Shown here: piece by piece, positions 1 to 53,453 of the stretch | Position numbering within the stretch: the first letter of the stretch is position 1 | Layout: each line of letters starts with the position of its first letter | Origin: Enchytraeus crypticus | Taxonomy: Eukaryota; Annelida; Clitellata; Enchytraeida; Enchytraeidae | Direction of reading: 5' to 3' | NCBI GenBank assembly: GCA_905160935.1 | Contig: CAJHZI010000257.1 | Span: 571,501 to 635,500 of the forward strand | DNA: 64,000 nt | Translations under genes and position numbers: made by a program | The notes under the pieces: model-generated | What the model was told of the DNA's origin: nothing | What the model saw: only the letters and a program-made list of their open reading frames with translations | Databases searched by the model: none

Positions 1-854
1 ATATCAACGTCAGAAAGGACATTCGGTTGGTGAGCGCCTTGGCTCCAGAATTTGCTATAAAAAGTTAAACGAATGGAAAAGTCTCAAATAGGGGATTTAT
101 TGATGATCTGATCTAGGACAGAGGTGATTTAAGACAGTCTATTCGTATCCCGACAATAGTAAATTTGGATTCAAGGGAAGATGATGATGATGATGATGGT
201 TTTTATCGCACATCCTCTGAGAAGAACAGAAGATTGGCGTTAGGAGTAACTGAGGAGTGTCATAAGAGAAGAAGCCTTCTTTTGTGACACGTGTAGTTTG
301 CTATTGGGCAGTTCTTCAGTGGCCCGGACACAACACGGGAAACGGAACGTCGAACTAATTCTAGAAATATCGTCATTGCGTGTATGAAAACATTTCTGCA
401 CTGATGATCATTCTTAAATGTAAAAACTGACATTAAAACTAATTAATATTATTTACAATTATTATTATTAAATCTATTTAATTTATTAAAGTTTTATATT
501 ACTATTATTTATTACAACTGCATTTTTACTATTTGTATAACCTCTAGTATGTGCATTATTATTACCATTTGTCAAATATTATGATTGTTAAGAAACTTTA
601 AAAAAATTAAATCTCCGCCAGTCATTACCGACTAAACAAGGACATAGGTGTTAAATATAGCAATAACTTTGACGATAATTTCTCTGTTTTTACAATAAGT
701 AATATTGTTCTGTCTGTCTGGATTTAAACTTCCTGTTTATCCATAACGGTCATATTACAACCCCGGAGTGAACGAGCAAGGTGCGTCTTTGTCTGCGGTT
801 AAAATGATTCATTCAGATTCTTGGTTTAGCAAAAAAAGACTAGTAATTGTTTAG

Positions 855-1095
855 CTAGGGTCGGGATACGAACAGACCTTATCCACTCCTCTCTGTCCTA
901 AACCATTTCATTAGTTAATCCCCCTATATTTCCATTCGTTTTTGGAAAATTTTGTAGCAATTTCTGGAGCCTAGGCGCTCACCAAGCGAATGTCCTTTCT
1001 GACGTTGGTTTAGATATTATTGCTTTAGTCGCCTTCCATGACGTGTGCAATCACCGGTTGATCTAGTCTTCAAACAACCTAGACACAATACGAGG
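855..1095 (+). repeat. Dispersed repeat (GGGTCGGGATACGAA family)
   Basis: TTTAGCTAGGGTCGGGATAC through CTTTCTGACGTTGG. The reverse complement of the same family occupies about 5-165, making an inverted pair. Other copies at 4440-5095, 19770-19815, 38115-38165 and 46400-46665. At 46 kb the unit joins a tail (ATGAGGAAACGGACGTTAAA) that also occurs alone at 7800-7905, 11288-11355, 25380-25450 and 47560-47620. Confidence 0.65.
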
Positions 1096-1469
1096 ATAAT
1101 TAGTAGATTTAGCAATTGGTATATTTGTGATTGGTAGTTTAGTGATTAGTAGATTAGTAATTGGTTAGTATTTGGTGGGTTAGTAATTGATAGGTTTAGT
1201 AATTGGTAGATTTAGTAAATGGTAGATCAAGTAGTTAGTTGATACTGTCGATGTACATTTCTTCAACAACTTAGAATAAATTAGCATTTAGAAGGAAACA
1301 AGCCTCTGAGTCGCTAAGCGTATTAAAGCAAATTTTAGATTTCTGCCATTGAAATTAGATAATTTAAATATTGGTTGGTTTAGAATTGCTTAGTTGCAAA
1401 AAGTTCACTCAGTTTAGCGTAAAATTGCAATTAGGAGATTTCTAGACGTTTTCGAGCATGTAAAGTAAA

Positions 1470-1575
1470 CAAGCACTTCGAACCCACGAGAGTTTAATGT
1501 ACCTCAGGATCTGTCTTTAAATACTTCATGACGTAATCTTTATCTCTGACCATTGTGCTATTGAGTCATTCATGG
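1470..1575 (-). mobile_element. tRNA-derived SINE, family 1, partial
   Basis: The tRNA-like head only (CGAACCCACGAGAGTTTAAT to TATTGAGTCATTCATG on the plus strand). The body is missing. Confidence 0.6.
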
Positions 1576-1778
1576 GGTAATGCTTCTGCTAAATTGCTAT
1601 CATTTACTGTGATAGCACAGCGCCAAAGCTTTTCCTTGTTGCTGTTTTTCAGTTGTATCTTTATTTACTTGGTTTCTCCTGTTCAAAATCTTTGTATCAT
1701 TATACTAACATAAGTAAATAAGAGTATTTAATGGAATAAAACCATTAAGGATATGTGTGCTATAAAAGTTACAATTAC

Positions 1779-1780
<2 letters not shown>

Positions 1781-1832
<52 letters not shown>
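1781..1832. repeat. (TA)n microsatellite
   Basis: About 25 TA units. Other pure (TA)n runs lie at 3518-3546, 4344-4366, 13229-13280, 18631-18670 and 27718-27760. Confidence 0.95.
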
Positions 1833-1834
<2 letters not shown>

Positions 1835-2017
1835 AGCTGCTCACTAGTACACTCTCTCAGCTTGCCAGACTAGAAATAGATTTTAATCCTCGTTGCTTCC
1901 TATTAATGAAATATAATAGCATGGATTGCAGTGTGTTGAATTACATAGAATTATACTTCATTTCATTTTGGTACCTGCCCTTGGCTGGGGGATTACGTGT
2001 TGTATTTCCAGTCATAG

Positions 2018-2500
2018 ACAAATGGCTTTAGTCATAGACAGATCATTGTAGCCGTAGATAGATGATTTATTGTCATAGGCAGATCATTTTAGTCATAGAC
2101 AGATGATTTTACTGTCATAGACAGATGATTTTAGTCATAGACAGATTATTTATTGTCATAGACAGATAATTTTAGTCATAGACAGATGATTTTAGTCATA
2201 GACAGATCATTATAGCCGTAGACAGATTATTTACTGTCATAGACAGATAATTTTAGTCATAGACAGATGATTTTAGTCATAGACAAATCATTATAGCCGT
2301 AGACAGATTATTTACTGTCATAAACAGATGATTTTATTATAGACAGATCATTTTAGTCATAGACAGATGATTTACTGTTATAGTGAGATAATTTGTAGTC
2401 ATAGACAAATGATTTATAGTCATAGAAAGAAAATTTTAGTCATAGAGAGATGATTTATAGTCGTAGACCGATGAATATTAGTCATAGGCAGATGATTTCT
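2018..2500 (+). repeat. Minisatellite, about 21-bp unit 'AGTCATAGACAGATGATTTT'
   Basis: More than 20 imperfect units with a higher-order mix of AGTCATAGACAG and AGCCGTAGACAG types. Non-coding; upstream of the first visible ALK exon. Confidence 0.9.
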
Positions 2501-2679
2501 ATGTAAGAAATAACTTCATCGCTGAAACTCCAAACTAACCGAGATTCTTAACCGTCACTCTTATAGTTTGTCAATGACCTTGCATGGGCTTGACGGTTTG
2601 GCTACTTTATTATCGATTGTTCTTCAGAGCCGCAGTATATGCAATAGTTTTCATGCTGTTAATCAAATCTTGCTTGGGT

Positions 2680-2925
2680 ATCAGGATAGTTTTCTCAGGG
2701 AATGACGCCCCTCGCCAGTAAATGTTAGTCGAAACTGAAGAGGGCACAGGGGGCCCACCTCGTCATAATCAGAATCCCCCAAGAATAATGGTATATCAAA
2801 AGCATGTTATAGATGATTTAAAGATCCCCTCGTATGAGGACATGAAGAGGAAAACGGAAGATAGAGATGAGTGGAGGCGTTATATACCATGGACCTGCCA
2901 GTAGGCAGTGCACTATGAGAGAGAG
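2680..2925 (+). repeat. Dispersed repeat (GGGAATGACGCCC family)
   Basis: AGGATAGTTTTCTCAGGGAA to CCAGTAGGCAGTGCACTATG recurs at 12970-13215. The short open frame inside it is not conserved between copies. Ends in a GA microsatellite. Confidence 0.7.
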
Positions 2926-3299
2926 AGAGAAGGAGAGAGAGAGAAAGAGACTGTTAAACTGTTGCAATATGTATCATATTTCATAGCATAATCAATATTA
3001 TTAATGAATAATTATGGCTTCTTTGTCAATTGCTTGATAAATTGAATGGCTGATGTGGCTGCTAACTGGTTAATGAATGACGTTGATAAGTTGCGTTGAT
3101 TAATTGATTGAGTGATTTTTATTTGACTTGATGGATTTTTATTGATAAGTTATTTGATTTATTGATTAACTGATTGACTGCTTGACTGACTTACTAATTG
3201 ACGTATTTGTTCGTGATTGCTCTTCTTAAAACTGAACAGATTAATTTGATGATGATTTTTTCTATAAAAGTTGATGATTAATGCTACGCTATCTAACAG

Positions 3300-43828
<40,529 letters not shown>

Positions 43829-43848
<20 letters not shown>

Positions 43849-44392
43849 GGTTATAGGATAACCACAATCTATCTCTGAGGTTATTGGATAACCACAGCCT
43901 CTATCTGAGGTTATAGGATAACCACAGTCTATCTCTGAGGTTATAGGATAACCACAGTCTATCTCTGAGGTTATAGGATAACCACAGTCTACATCTGAGG
44001 TTATAGGATAACCACAGTCTATCTCTGAGGTTATAGGATAACCACAGTCTATCTCTGAGGTTATAGGATAACCACAGTCTATCTCTGAGGTTATAGGATA
44101 ACCACAGTCTACATCTGAGGTTATAGGATAACCACGGTCTATCTCTGAGGTAATAGGATAACCACTGTATATCTCTGAGGTTATAAGATAACCATTGGCA
44201 ATCTCTGAGGTTATAGGATAACCACTATATATCTCTGAGGTTGTATTATAACCACAGTCCATCTCTGAGGTTATGGGATAACCACGGTCTATCTCTGAGG
44301 TTATAAGATAACCACAGTCTATCTCTGAGGTTATAGGATAACCACAGTCTATCTATGAGGTTATAAGATAACCGCTGTCTATCTCTGAGGTT
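43829..44392 (+). repeat. 30-bp minisatellite covering the ALK stop codon
   Basis: About 19 units of ACCACAGTCTATCTCTGAGG TTATAGGATA. The first unit encodes the last residues of ALK (TTVYL) and its TGA. Long minus-strand open frame is due to the unit being a multiple of three. Confidence 0.93.
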
Positions 44393-44776
44393 TATTGCGT
44401 ATTGTTCGGGTTTAAGATGAATCAAAAGTAGATGTAACGAGAACGTCGCAGAAGTATTTCTTGAGATTCCTGGATAACTTTGGCAAAGGAGAACATAACG
44501 CAGATCTGAATCCTCATTCTATCTCCAACGTCTGCATTGTTCTGACAACAGGTCATACGATTCATGATTCACAGTTGAGGGAGTTGATCAGCTTCTAAGC
44601 TGATCATGTGTTCAAGTGTTCAACAATCGTTAGTCAGCTACAAATGTGATGTCCTCAAGCTGTGTATCGGCTTCAGTGAATTTCCAATGTATTAAACTCT
44701 AGGAAAGAAATATGGCATGCCTCCTTATTCTTGCCGTTTTCTCTCTTTGCAGCTACATCTAACAGAATTTTTTTCA

Positions 44777-44817
44777 AATAAAAATTTTAAAATAATGTAA
44801 TAGTGTATATTAATAAA
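44777..44817 (+). promoter_or_regulatory. Candidate ALK polyadenylation signals
   Basis: Two AATAAA hexamers occur at 44777-44782 and 44812-44817, about 0.95 kb after the ALK stop. They are the first ones after the minisatellite that I noticed. In AT-rich DNA such hexamers also occur by chance. Confidence 0.3.
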
Positions 44818-45389
44818 CCATGGTAATAAATTATATATAAATAATTATGCATGAATGCCTGCTACTGTATAGGAGACATCCATGCATGGTTGAGCTTCTC
44901 TAGTCAATTATTTTAGTTGTATTCTAATAGTTTTATATCAGTCCATAACATTCTGTCTACAATTGATAGAAGATCCTTCTGAGCTACCTTTCCAACAAAG
45001 TGGAATTCTTTGCCTCGCGTTCTTTGGAACTTCATCATCTTCTTTTTCTTCTTAGTTGCCTTTCAGGGCAAACTTAAACTTACTCTTTTCCAGGTCATAT
45101 CTTCCTTCAATATTAAACATATTAAAAATTAATCTGAAATGGTTTCAGATCTCGCTGTCTCATTGTTAAATTCATTTACAGATGTGTTCTGGTTGGGTAG
45201 AATTACTCGTACTAGCATGTTCTTGTCGAGACTGTCATGACATCTCCTTGAGGTGAAGAGCAAGACGCTAAATAGTCACTGCATGGAAGAAATTTCCTCC
45301 TTGTCTCAAACAAAACAACAATTCTTTAAAGGCTGAGCGGCGGCAGATCTAAAAGCCAAAATCTAATATTAATATTCTATTCCCTTATT

Positions 45390-45660
45390 TTATTATCCGA
45401 CAGTAGATAGTTACGTAACAGTTTACTAGTTAACAGTTAGTTATCTAGTTAACAGTTAGGAGTTGTAAGAGTGTCAGGAGCTAAGAGTTTCAACAGTTAG
45501 GACATGGTGCGCCATGATCAATGTCCTATCAAACATAACAAAGCATGATGCAACACGTTGAGTAATATGATGGTTAAATAACAGTTAACTAGTTGACACA
45601 AAACTATTTGACAGTTAGCTTGTTAACAGTTACTAGTTCGCAGTTTACAATATATAGTAA
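45390..45660 (+). repeat. Degenerate 'AGTTAACAGTTAG' repeat
   Basis: Scattered imperfect units of GTTAACAGTTAGT over 270 bases between ALK and the LINE. Confidence 0.5.
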
Positions 45661-46017
45661 AAGTTACAAGTAGTACAACTACTAGTGAACCAAGGAATTG
45701 TATAAGAAGGAATTGGGTCATCTTCTGTAACTCTTGAAATTGCTTTTATGGTAAGGCGATTGGCTGATTAATAGAATTGGGTATTCTTGAGAATTCGAAG
45801 AGTTTATTGTTGATCATAATGGATTCTCTTATTTCCAAGCCTCCAGTCAGTCCTTTGAATCCGGTGATCATAATATGGCATTGTATATTTTTACGATACA
45901 GAATTGAATGATATCGCGATAGTGAATGTTTTATCACAGTTATTTGATTATGCAAGTGACTGTTGCTAAAATACTTTTTCTTCCATCATTCTTGTATGTA
46001 TGCCTATATGTTTCATT

Positions 46018-46118
46018 TCTCTCTCTCTCTCTCTCTTTCTTTCTCTCTCACTCACTATATCTCTCTCTTTCTCTCTCTCTCTCTTTCTCTTTATCTCTCT
46101 CTCTCTCTCTATCTCTCT
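46018..46118. repeat. (CT)n microsatellite
   Basis: Interrupted CT repeat of about 100 bases between ALK and the LINE. Other CT runs at 6783-6818 and 27659-27718 follow ALK donors. Confidence 0.93.
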
Positions 46119-48097
46119 TTTGTTGTATCATACATGTAGACGATGAAACGGATTTTTAACCGCATATTGTTGTACTTGTCTATTTTTGTGCTGTTTTGCT
46201 ACTCTTCTACTTTCGTAAAGGTTAGGCCTAATGCAAATCTACTTGCGCGTATTCATAGACCATATCATCTCGTTTTATCTTACAATTTAAAAGTGCATCG
46301 TTTGCTGAGATTTTGTTGCAATTTTGGCTTGTAGTATTATTCTTATATAAAATAGATTTATAGAAGATTGAGTGTGAATAATAATCGCTATGTAATCCTT
46401 ATCAACTTCCCTTGAGTCTCATTTTAACTAGGGTCGGGAAAAATAGAAAATTTTGTAATAATTTCTGGAGCCTAGGCGCTTACGAACATATTGTTCTTTC
46501 TGACGTTAACTTAGTTCTTGGTCGCCGACACGTGCAGTCCAAGGTTAGTCTATTCTTCAACAACCCGGATAAAACACGGGCAAATACTCGCTATATATGA
46601 CGTCCCTGACATCATCCTTGTATGAGGAAACGGACGTTAAATCTTTATTATTATTTTTTATTAGTGTCATAAATATTTAAATAGGGAGGGTATTTTGGGG
46701 AGGGTATATTAACGAGTTTTCAAAGCGAGCTAAGAGAATGGATTTTCCGATGTCTAGCCGCTATACCGGTTGTGGCCTTTTATCATTACCTTACTTGATT
46801 ATCTGATGTATATTAAAGCTATTTTGGTATTTTGAATAGATCATCGAGAGCTATAAACCTACTTAATTGACTGATTGATTGATTGATGGATGAGTACGAC
46901 TTTCTAACTTTGAAATATTGTTGCAACATCTTGATGCTAGTAAAGGATATAAATAATCATATCTGGGAGTTTAGTATAATTATAGCTGTTGACACTTTTC
47001 CAGATCAACTTCATTATTTTCACATCTATATTTTTAACGCTAATTGTATTGAAATAGAATCTCGACTATGGTCTAAGATTTAATCAATAGGAGAGTAGGC
47101 TTACTGTTGCATCTGTTGACGTTAAATTACATTCTATACTGTATCGCAATATTTGAAGTTTATGCAGTAGAGATAAGGTAGATTATTGTAGGTTTCGTAG
47201 GAATTAAAAAAGTGCCGATATTTAACTATTATAGTAGGCCTACCAGTACTCTACGCAGTAGAGTAACGGTAGGCCTATTGTATGTATTCACTAGAGATTT
47301 GGTTTCTACGAGTGTCTACTTATCTATTTGCTACTTGAATGATAGATGTAATTTTTATATCGTATTTGTATAATTTATGTCGACTCGAAAAAATATTCGA
47401 ACATTTTGAGTACAGTTATTTTATACTTTGCTAGAGAATCTATTAAGAGTCTGTTATGTATTCAATCTAATAAACAGTTAATACTTTATTTGTACAAGTG
47501 TTGTCTGGATCGCCTTACGTTGTTGACAATTTTGCTATTAATGTCAGTAATAAAAATAAAAATAATAATAATAATAATAAAGTTTTAACGTCCGTTTCCT
47601 CATACAATGATGTCAGTATTACAGCATTTGACGTACCAAATATTTACTTTCGACTAAAGGGTCATTAAGTAATACTGTAATATTTCCCTGAAACGGCGAT
47701 AAAAATTAATGTGTGTCATTTCTGGAGTTTGAACACCATTTGTACGAATAATAACGTAGAGGAACATATGGCTTCAGTAGAACCCCATATCTCTTCGATT
47801 TAGCGAAGATTCCCAGCTATTATTCTATAAAATTATAACAGGCCAAACTTTTAAATTAGATTAATATCTTATAGCGAAATGATTCCTATGAAATAGCCAC
47901 CATTTCAGCGCTGCATGGTCCAGCTACAAGAACAAGTCGATTTTTAATTATCACACATATAAACTCTTGGGTTGTGTTGATGCTAAACCAAACCCTAAAG
48001 CCTAGTTCAACGGTAGTTTCTAGTCTCGACAGCATGTTAGTGGAGGGACGTGCACTGGATTGGAACCCTACACCTTTTGATCCGTTGACATAATCTG

Positions 48098-48296
48098 AAC
48101 AACAACAACAACAACAACAACAATCAGAGTGCTACAGTCATCAATGACAACATCGAGCACTATTGAGACAAAATCAAGCCGGCGAGCAAAAAAAGAAGGT
48201 CCATAAACGGTGCAAATTCCAAAATCCAGAAATTCAGTCCAAAGTAAAGGGAGTTAAAGAAAAGGTGGTTTAGGCGCAGGTCGCTGCTCATGGACA
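48098..48296 (-). mobile_element. 3' UTR and (GTT)n tail of the LINE
   Basis: Downstream of the RT stop on the minus strand, about 175 bases contain the family's 3' sequence and finish in seven or eight GTT units (48099-48122). The same 3' sequence recurs at 9550-9665, 34480-34615 and 63615-63752, which defines the element's end. Confidence 0.8.
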
Positions 48297-49829
48297 CTAG
48301 ATGGAAAAGAGAGATGGAAAAAGATAGGTCTTCAACTGCTTATGGAACTGCTCATAGGAAAGCAAAGGCTGATGTGATTCAAATGAAGATTTCCGAAGAT
48401 TGGATGGAAGAGAATTCCAGACCTGAGGTGCAGCATACTGGAAAGAACGATTAGATAGCTTACAGCGTGAAGGTAAGCTAGGTCTCACAAGAGTAATTAA
48501 CTTAGAAGACCGAGTAATAGCAGGCTGCATCACTTTAATCAAGGGAGACGTACAAGTTTGTCCAGGGATGGTGATGGACTTATAGGTTAACGAAGCTGTT
48601 TTGTAAATGATACGCTCTTTAATCTTTAGCCAGTGCAAAGACTTCAAAATAGGCGTAACATGTGAGTACTTGGAATTACAAAGAATTGCTCGCGCAAGAG
48701 AATTCTGAACAAACTGCAACCGATCAATCTCACAGCCAGGGAGATTTAAAAACAGGGAATTGCAGTAGTCCAACTTCGATTGCACAAGAGCAGCACCAAT
48801 TGTAGCAGCTGTCTCACGTGACAAATATGGACGTATTCGACGAAGATCACGGATATGGAAGAAACATGCTTGTGAAGTTTTAGTTATGTGTTCGTGGAAG
48901 GTTAGGTGTTTATCAAGGATAACACCGAGATTTCTCACAGAAGAAACAGGTGATATTTTAATACCCGAAGATAACAAAAGAGTTTTCCCATTCAGCTTCA
49001 GAAGCTGTTGAGGTGTCCCGACCAACAAGAATTCAGTCTTAGATGGATTAAGTGCCAAGAAATTAGCAGACATCCAAGAAGATATAGACTGAAAACTTTG
49101 TTGCAGGAGGGTTTCAGCATTAGAATAGGAGTTAGGGGTGAAACAAGTGTACATTTGAGTGTCATCAGCATATAGTTCATGATCAAGAGAATGAGAAGAG
49201 ATTAGAGTGCTTAGGGGTGTTGTATAGAGGTTAAAGAGGATAGGACCAAGAACGGAGCCTTGAGGCACACCATACTTTAAGTGAGAAGGCGAAGAGATGT
49301 ACTCCATCACTTTCACACTAAAAGAACGATCCGTCAGATAGGAGGAAAACCAATCAAGAACAATTCCACGATCACCAAACCAGGAAGAAAGACGTTCCAG
49401 AAGAATATTGTGATCAATGGTATCAAAAGCGGCCGAAAGATCAAGCATACATAATCCAGTTAAGAGTTGTGTGCACATGGCATAAACAATGGAATTGCAC
49501 ACAGATAGAAGCACCGTTTCAGTTGAACGATGCTTAGTATAAGCAGCTTGATGCTTATTAAATAGATCATTGTAAGAGAGATGAGTAGAAAGCCTCTGAA
49601 GAACAATTCTTTCAGTGAGCTTAGATATGTATAACAGATTAGATATAGGCCTGTAATTCGACAATAATTCCTTATCCAGTGTGGGCTTTTTAAGCAATGG
49701 AGTAATAACTGCACGCTTAAAAGCGCGAGGAAATTTGCCAGTAGAGAGAGAGAGGTTAACAATCAATGTTAATACTGGAGCAAGTATGTGAATACACTTC
49801 TTTAAAAGAGAGGTTGGGATAGGATCCAA
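48297..49829 (-). mobile_element. LINE reverse-transcriptase ORF (CR1/L2-like), 5'-truncated
   Basis: A 510-codon open frame of a non-LTR retrotransposon reverse transcriptase. It begins in the DPIPTSLLKKC region, which lies just after the endonuclease in such ORF2 proteins. RT motifs: MLDLSAAFDTIDH at about 128-140, YGVPQGSVLGPILF at 186-199, and the catalytic YADD at 220-223. The end has the VWNSLP motif followed by a Lys/Phe-rich tail. The endonuclease domain is absent, so this is a dead-on-arrival copy, yet there is no stop or frameshift across the RT, which suggests recent insertion. It lies in the ALK-FEZ intergenic region, antisense to ALK. The 3' end continues to about 48098, where it ends in a (GTT)n tail. 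Confidence 0.93.
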
Positions 49830-49852
49830 GTCACAATGTTTAGCACTGAAAT

Positions 49853-52800
49853 ACTCCTGACTCGCACAGAGATAAGCTCAGATGCATGATCAAGAAAACT
49901 GTTTTTTATTCATTACTTGCAACTCATTAAGTACTTAAGCAATTAAGTTTAAAGTAAAATAATCCCATTACGTCTTTAATAGTTAATATCAAATATAAAT
50001 TAAATGCAGGCCGATTTGACATACAGTATGTTTATTTAAGTAAAGTTATTCAAAAGGTACAATTACAAAGTTATGTGTGCTATACATGAGCGTTACAAGC
50101 TGACTCAAGTACAAGGGTAAAGCTTACAACGATATTTACAAAGCACACATATGAACGTGCAATACGATACACACTTTGAGAGGCTAAATACAACTCTAAA
50201 ATGATGCTAATCGGCCAGGTAGTCTAGCCGTATACGGTAAACAGGAATAGAACACTTTCAGGGTCAAATCTCCAGTTTAGCGTCGAGAGAATTGCATTAA
50301 TAAGCGAGTCGATTGATATTCAGTGCATATGAGTGATAATCAGTGCGTATGAGAGATAATCAGTTCATATGAGAGATAATTAGTGCATCTAAGTGATAAT
50401 TCAGCGCATATGAGTGATAATCAGTGCATCTGAGTGATAATCAGCGCATATGAGTGATAATGAGTGCATATGAGTGATAATGAGTGCATATAAGTGATAA
50501 TCAGCGCATATGAGTGATAATCAGTCCATATGAGTGATAATCAGTGTATATATGAGTGATAATCAGTGTGTATGAGAGATAATCAGAGCATGTGAGTGAT
50601 AATCAGTGCATAAATACACAGATGCAACACTGAAAATCAACACTAGTTTAAATATTTGCTATATATCTTGAACACAGACACTCCTCAATGCATCACAAAA
50701 CTATGCAATCAATTTGGACCTTCTCATAACCAAGTCATGTTTTCATAATTGCTGGAGAACTTACTACAAATGTTTCATATAGCAATAACATGTTTGAGAG
50801 ACGACAGAATTAGAATAGCAGCTATGCGATAATCATAACATACACTTCAAGGCAACACTTTGATTTGATTGTACGGATGTTATTAGAAACCCCAACGATA
50901 CATATGATCATCATGCATCCTGTGTGGTAGCAGTAAAACTGTTTCAAACAAGAACTGTATATTTATCGTATAAAAGCAAACAAAGAAGACACTAATAAAG
51001 AATTTAATAGAAAATTAACTCAAGTTCTCCAGAAGTAAGACAGACACTAATTGTTTTGAGCGGATAAACCTTTTTGTTCACAGATTGCCGAACTGTTCAT
51101 TAGTTTTTAACCATCAAGTGATAGCAGGAACGTGTAACATGCATTATAAGTGCCTTGAATTAGGCATTTGTAGAGCATTGTAGAAGGAAACGATACAATG
51201 TCATGCGTTCAAGATTGTCAATTTAAATAAACCTTTACTGACTTATTATGTATAATTAATCATCAAAAGAACTGCATGAAAACTGCATATAGACCTACTG
51301 TAAAACAAAACCTACTTGTCAGATAAACAATATACAAATGTAAAAAAGCAATATATGAAATAGAGATCAGAGAAAACGATCCTTAAATAACGTAACTGAA
51401 ATAGATTTATATTATTAGTATTGAATTCATTGGTATTAAATTATTAAGTACAACACACTTCATACAAAACAGAAGAGAGAAAATCAGAGAAGAACACTAC
51501 ATGTGAACCTAGGAAAAGTTTTATTTGATGTTTAAGTATACGTTTAACTATTAACAATCAGCACATAAAATAAAAGCATAAAACAAGTTCATTGAATCGA
51601 CAAAAACTACACATAAAATGCAGACATTATTGTGAAGAAGAAAAAGCATAAAAATTTAACCAAGCTTAACCAAGTTACTTATATGATTTTCTTAAAGAAA
51701 TGTCACAATTTAAATATAATTCTAGCAAAAAGAGTTTGTAGGGGCAACGCTATATATTCACTGGAGGCTTTTAAAGACAATAATATTTGAAATTTTGAAG
51801 TATGGAACATACATACTTATGTAATAGAAGAACTATGCTCATGAATATTGATATTATGCCATAAAGATAATAATAGTAAAATGAAGAATTTTGCAGCGAA
51901 TCTAACATAAAAATTAGATCCAACTTAACATACATAATATATTTATAAAAATTTGAAGAACAATATCATATCAAGTTATGAAATATAAAATATAACTTTT
52001 CAAACATTTATTCATTTTTAAACTATATCCCGCAATAATAGTGGATTCATATAATATAGCGTAAGTGTTAACTTGACAAATAAAGTTACAACTGGCAAAA
52101 TAAGACAGTTAAGAAACACAATATCAGCTAACATGCACATACATGTAAGAACAAAACAGTATAAGTAAGTAAAAGTAAGTCATTAATGTTAACATTTATA
52201 AAATAACTTTGGATAAAGAATATAAAAAACTTCCATAGACTATTTTCGTAAGCATCTTTTCAGCATATTTAGTTTTAAATCATACATACACAGTTCAGCC
52301 TGAGAAAAACCTTTAAGATAATAAATTAATAATATTAACAGCAGATTCACCTAATTCAAGTCAAATAAAAACTAATTCACACATAACATGTAACATTACA
52401 TCAAAAACCGTATTTTACAACAACAACTACACATTTTTGGTGACTTACATTAAATGCCTAAGCACAGGTAACATAGGATCAGTAAATGGAGGGTTTAATT
52501 TAATCAAGTGTTAATATAAATAACTGCAAAAAAAACAAGAACAAAATTAATCAAAACCAAGACACATAAATAAATAAAAGCACCAAAAAAGCAAATTATA
52601 TTGAGTACTCAACATTGATGGACAATATATATGTATATACAAGAACTAATTAATTTAATAAACAAAACTTTTCTACAAAAAATGTATATGCATGAACTAG
52701 TTAATTTAATAGACATAAACATCAGTACAACAATATTTGTGTTTGAATTTAAATCTCACAAAAACTTAATATCAATCAATTAATGAGGTTTGAATACAGG

Positions 52801-53453
52801 TAATTTTAAAATCACAAAAAAAGCTGAACAATATTAAACAGCTCCACAAATTTTATTTAGGCCGTCGCTAAATTTTGCTTTAACTGTTTTATTTGTGGAT
52901 TTTGTCACAAATAACAGTAAATACAAATATACTTAACAATGAAACAAAAACAACAAACAACATGAATAGGGCTACTACAAAAGAGCCTAAGCTCTATACA
53001 GTCACAAGGTTTGAGAATTCAAACCTCATTCAAACCTCAGGCCGTCACATTATACTTATATGAATACTGCTTTGTGATGTAAAACATTGCGTTCCTTGCT
53101 GTTGATGGCATGGCTTTAGCCTTGTAAGGCTTGAAATTACAATAACCAATACATCAAATACTCGAAGCCTAGTATTGAATGCTACGACAGGAAAATAAGT
53201 GAATGACCTCTTATTGATGATTAATTTTGAAAATGACTTGTTAGGAAACGGCATTAGAAAGCTATAGATGATCGTCAAGATTTCTTCACAACTATTTATA
53301 TCACCATTTTGATGTTTTGATAACTTTCCTAAGAAGTTCTTTTCAATCATAAGAATAATATGTATCACATCTAATGTCACATAGACCTAACATGAACGAG
53401 AGATATTTAAAGCTCCACTAGCACATGAACTTGCGACTAGAAGTGACTATATA
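49853..53453. other. AT-rich sequence downstream of FEZ, no gene seen
   Basis: Apart from the 20-bp minisatellite, this 3.6-kb stretch is AT-rich and has no ORF with recognisable homology. It could contain a long FEZ 3' UTR, which the sequence cannot confirm. Confidence 0.5.
50300..50620 (+). repeat. Minisatellite, 20-bp unit 'ATAATCAGTGCATATGAGTG'
   Basis: About 15 units with small variants, in the FEZ-downstream region. Confidence 0.92.

Larger units (their letters stand above)
1..3299. other. Sequence upstream of first visible ALK exon: no gene found
   Basis: It holds an inverted pair of dispersed repeats (5-165 and 855-1095), a partial SINE, a (TA)n run, a 21-bp minisatellite and another dispersed repeat. 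Remaining parts are AT-rich. If ALK extends upstream, this is intron. Confidence 0.6.
44393..48097. other. ALK 3' region and intergenic sequence
   Basis: Probably includes the ALK 3' UTR. At 44990-45110 the plus strand reads TKWNSLPRVLWNF and later KLKLTLFQ, like the C-terminal 'WNSLP' end of a LINE reverse transcriptase, so a small LINE relic is likely. Other content is microsatellites and the dispersed repeat at 46400-46665. No gene seen. Confidence 0.5.

Noticed and set aside
2722..2904. Small ORF starting MLVETEEGTGGPPRHNQ
   Set aside because: It lies in a dispersed repeat whose second copy (12970-13215) does not keep the frame.
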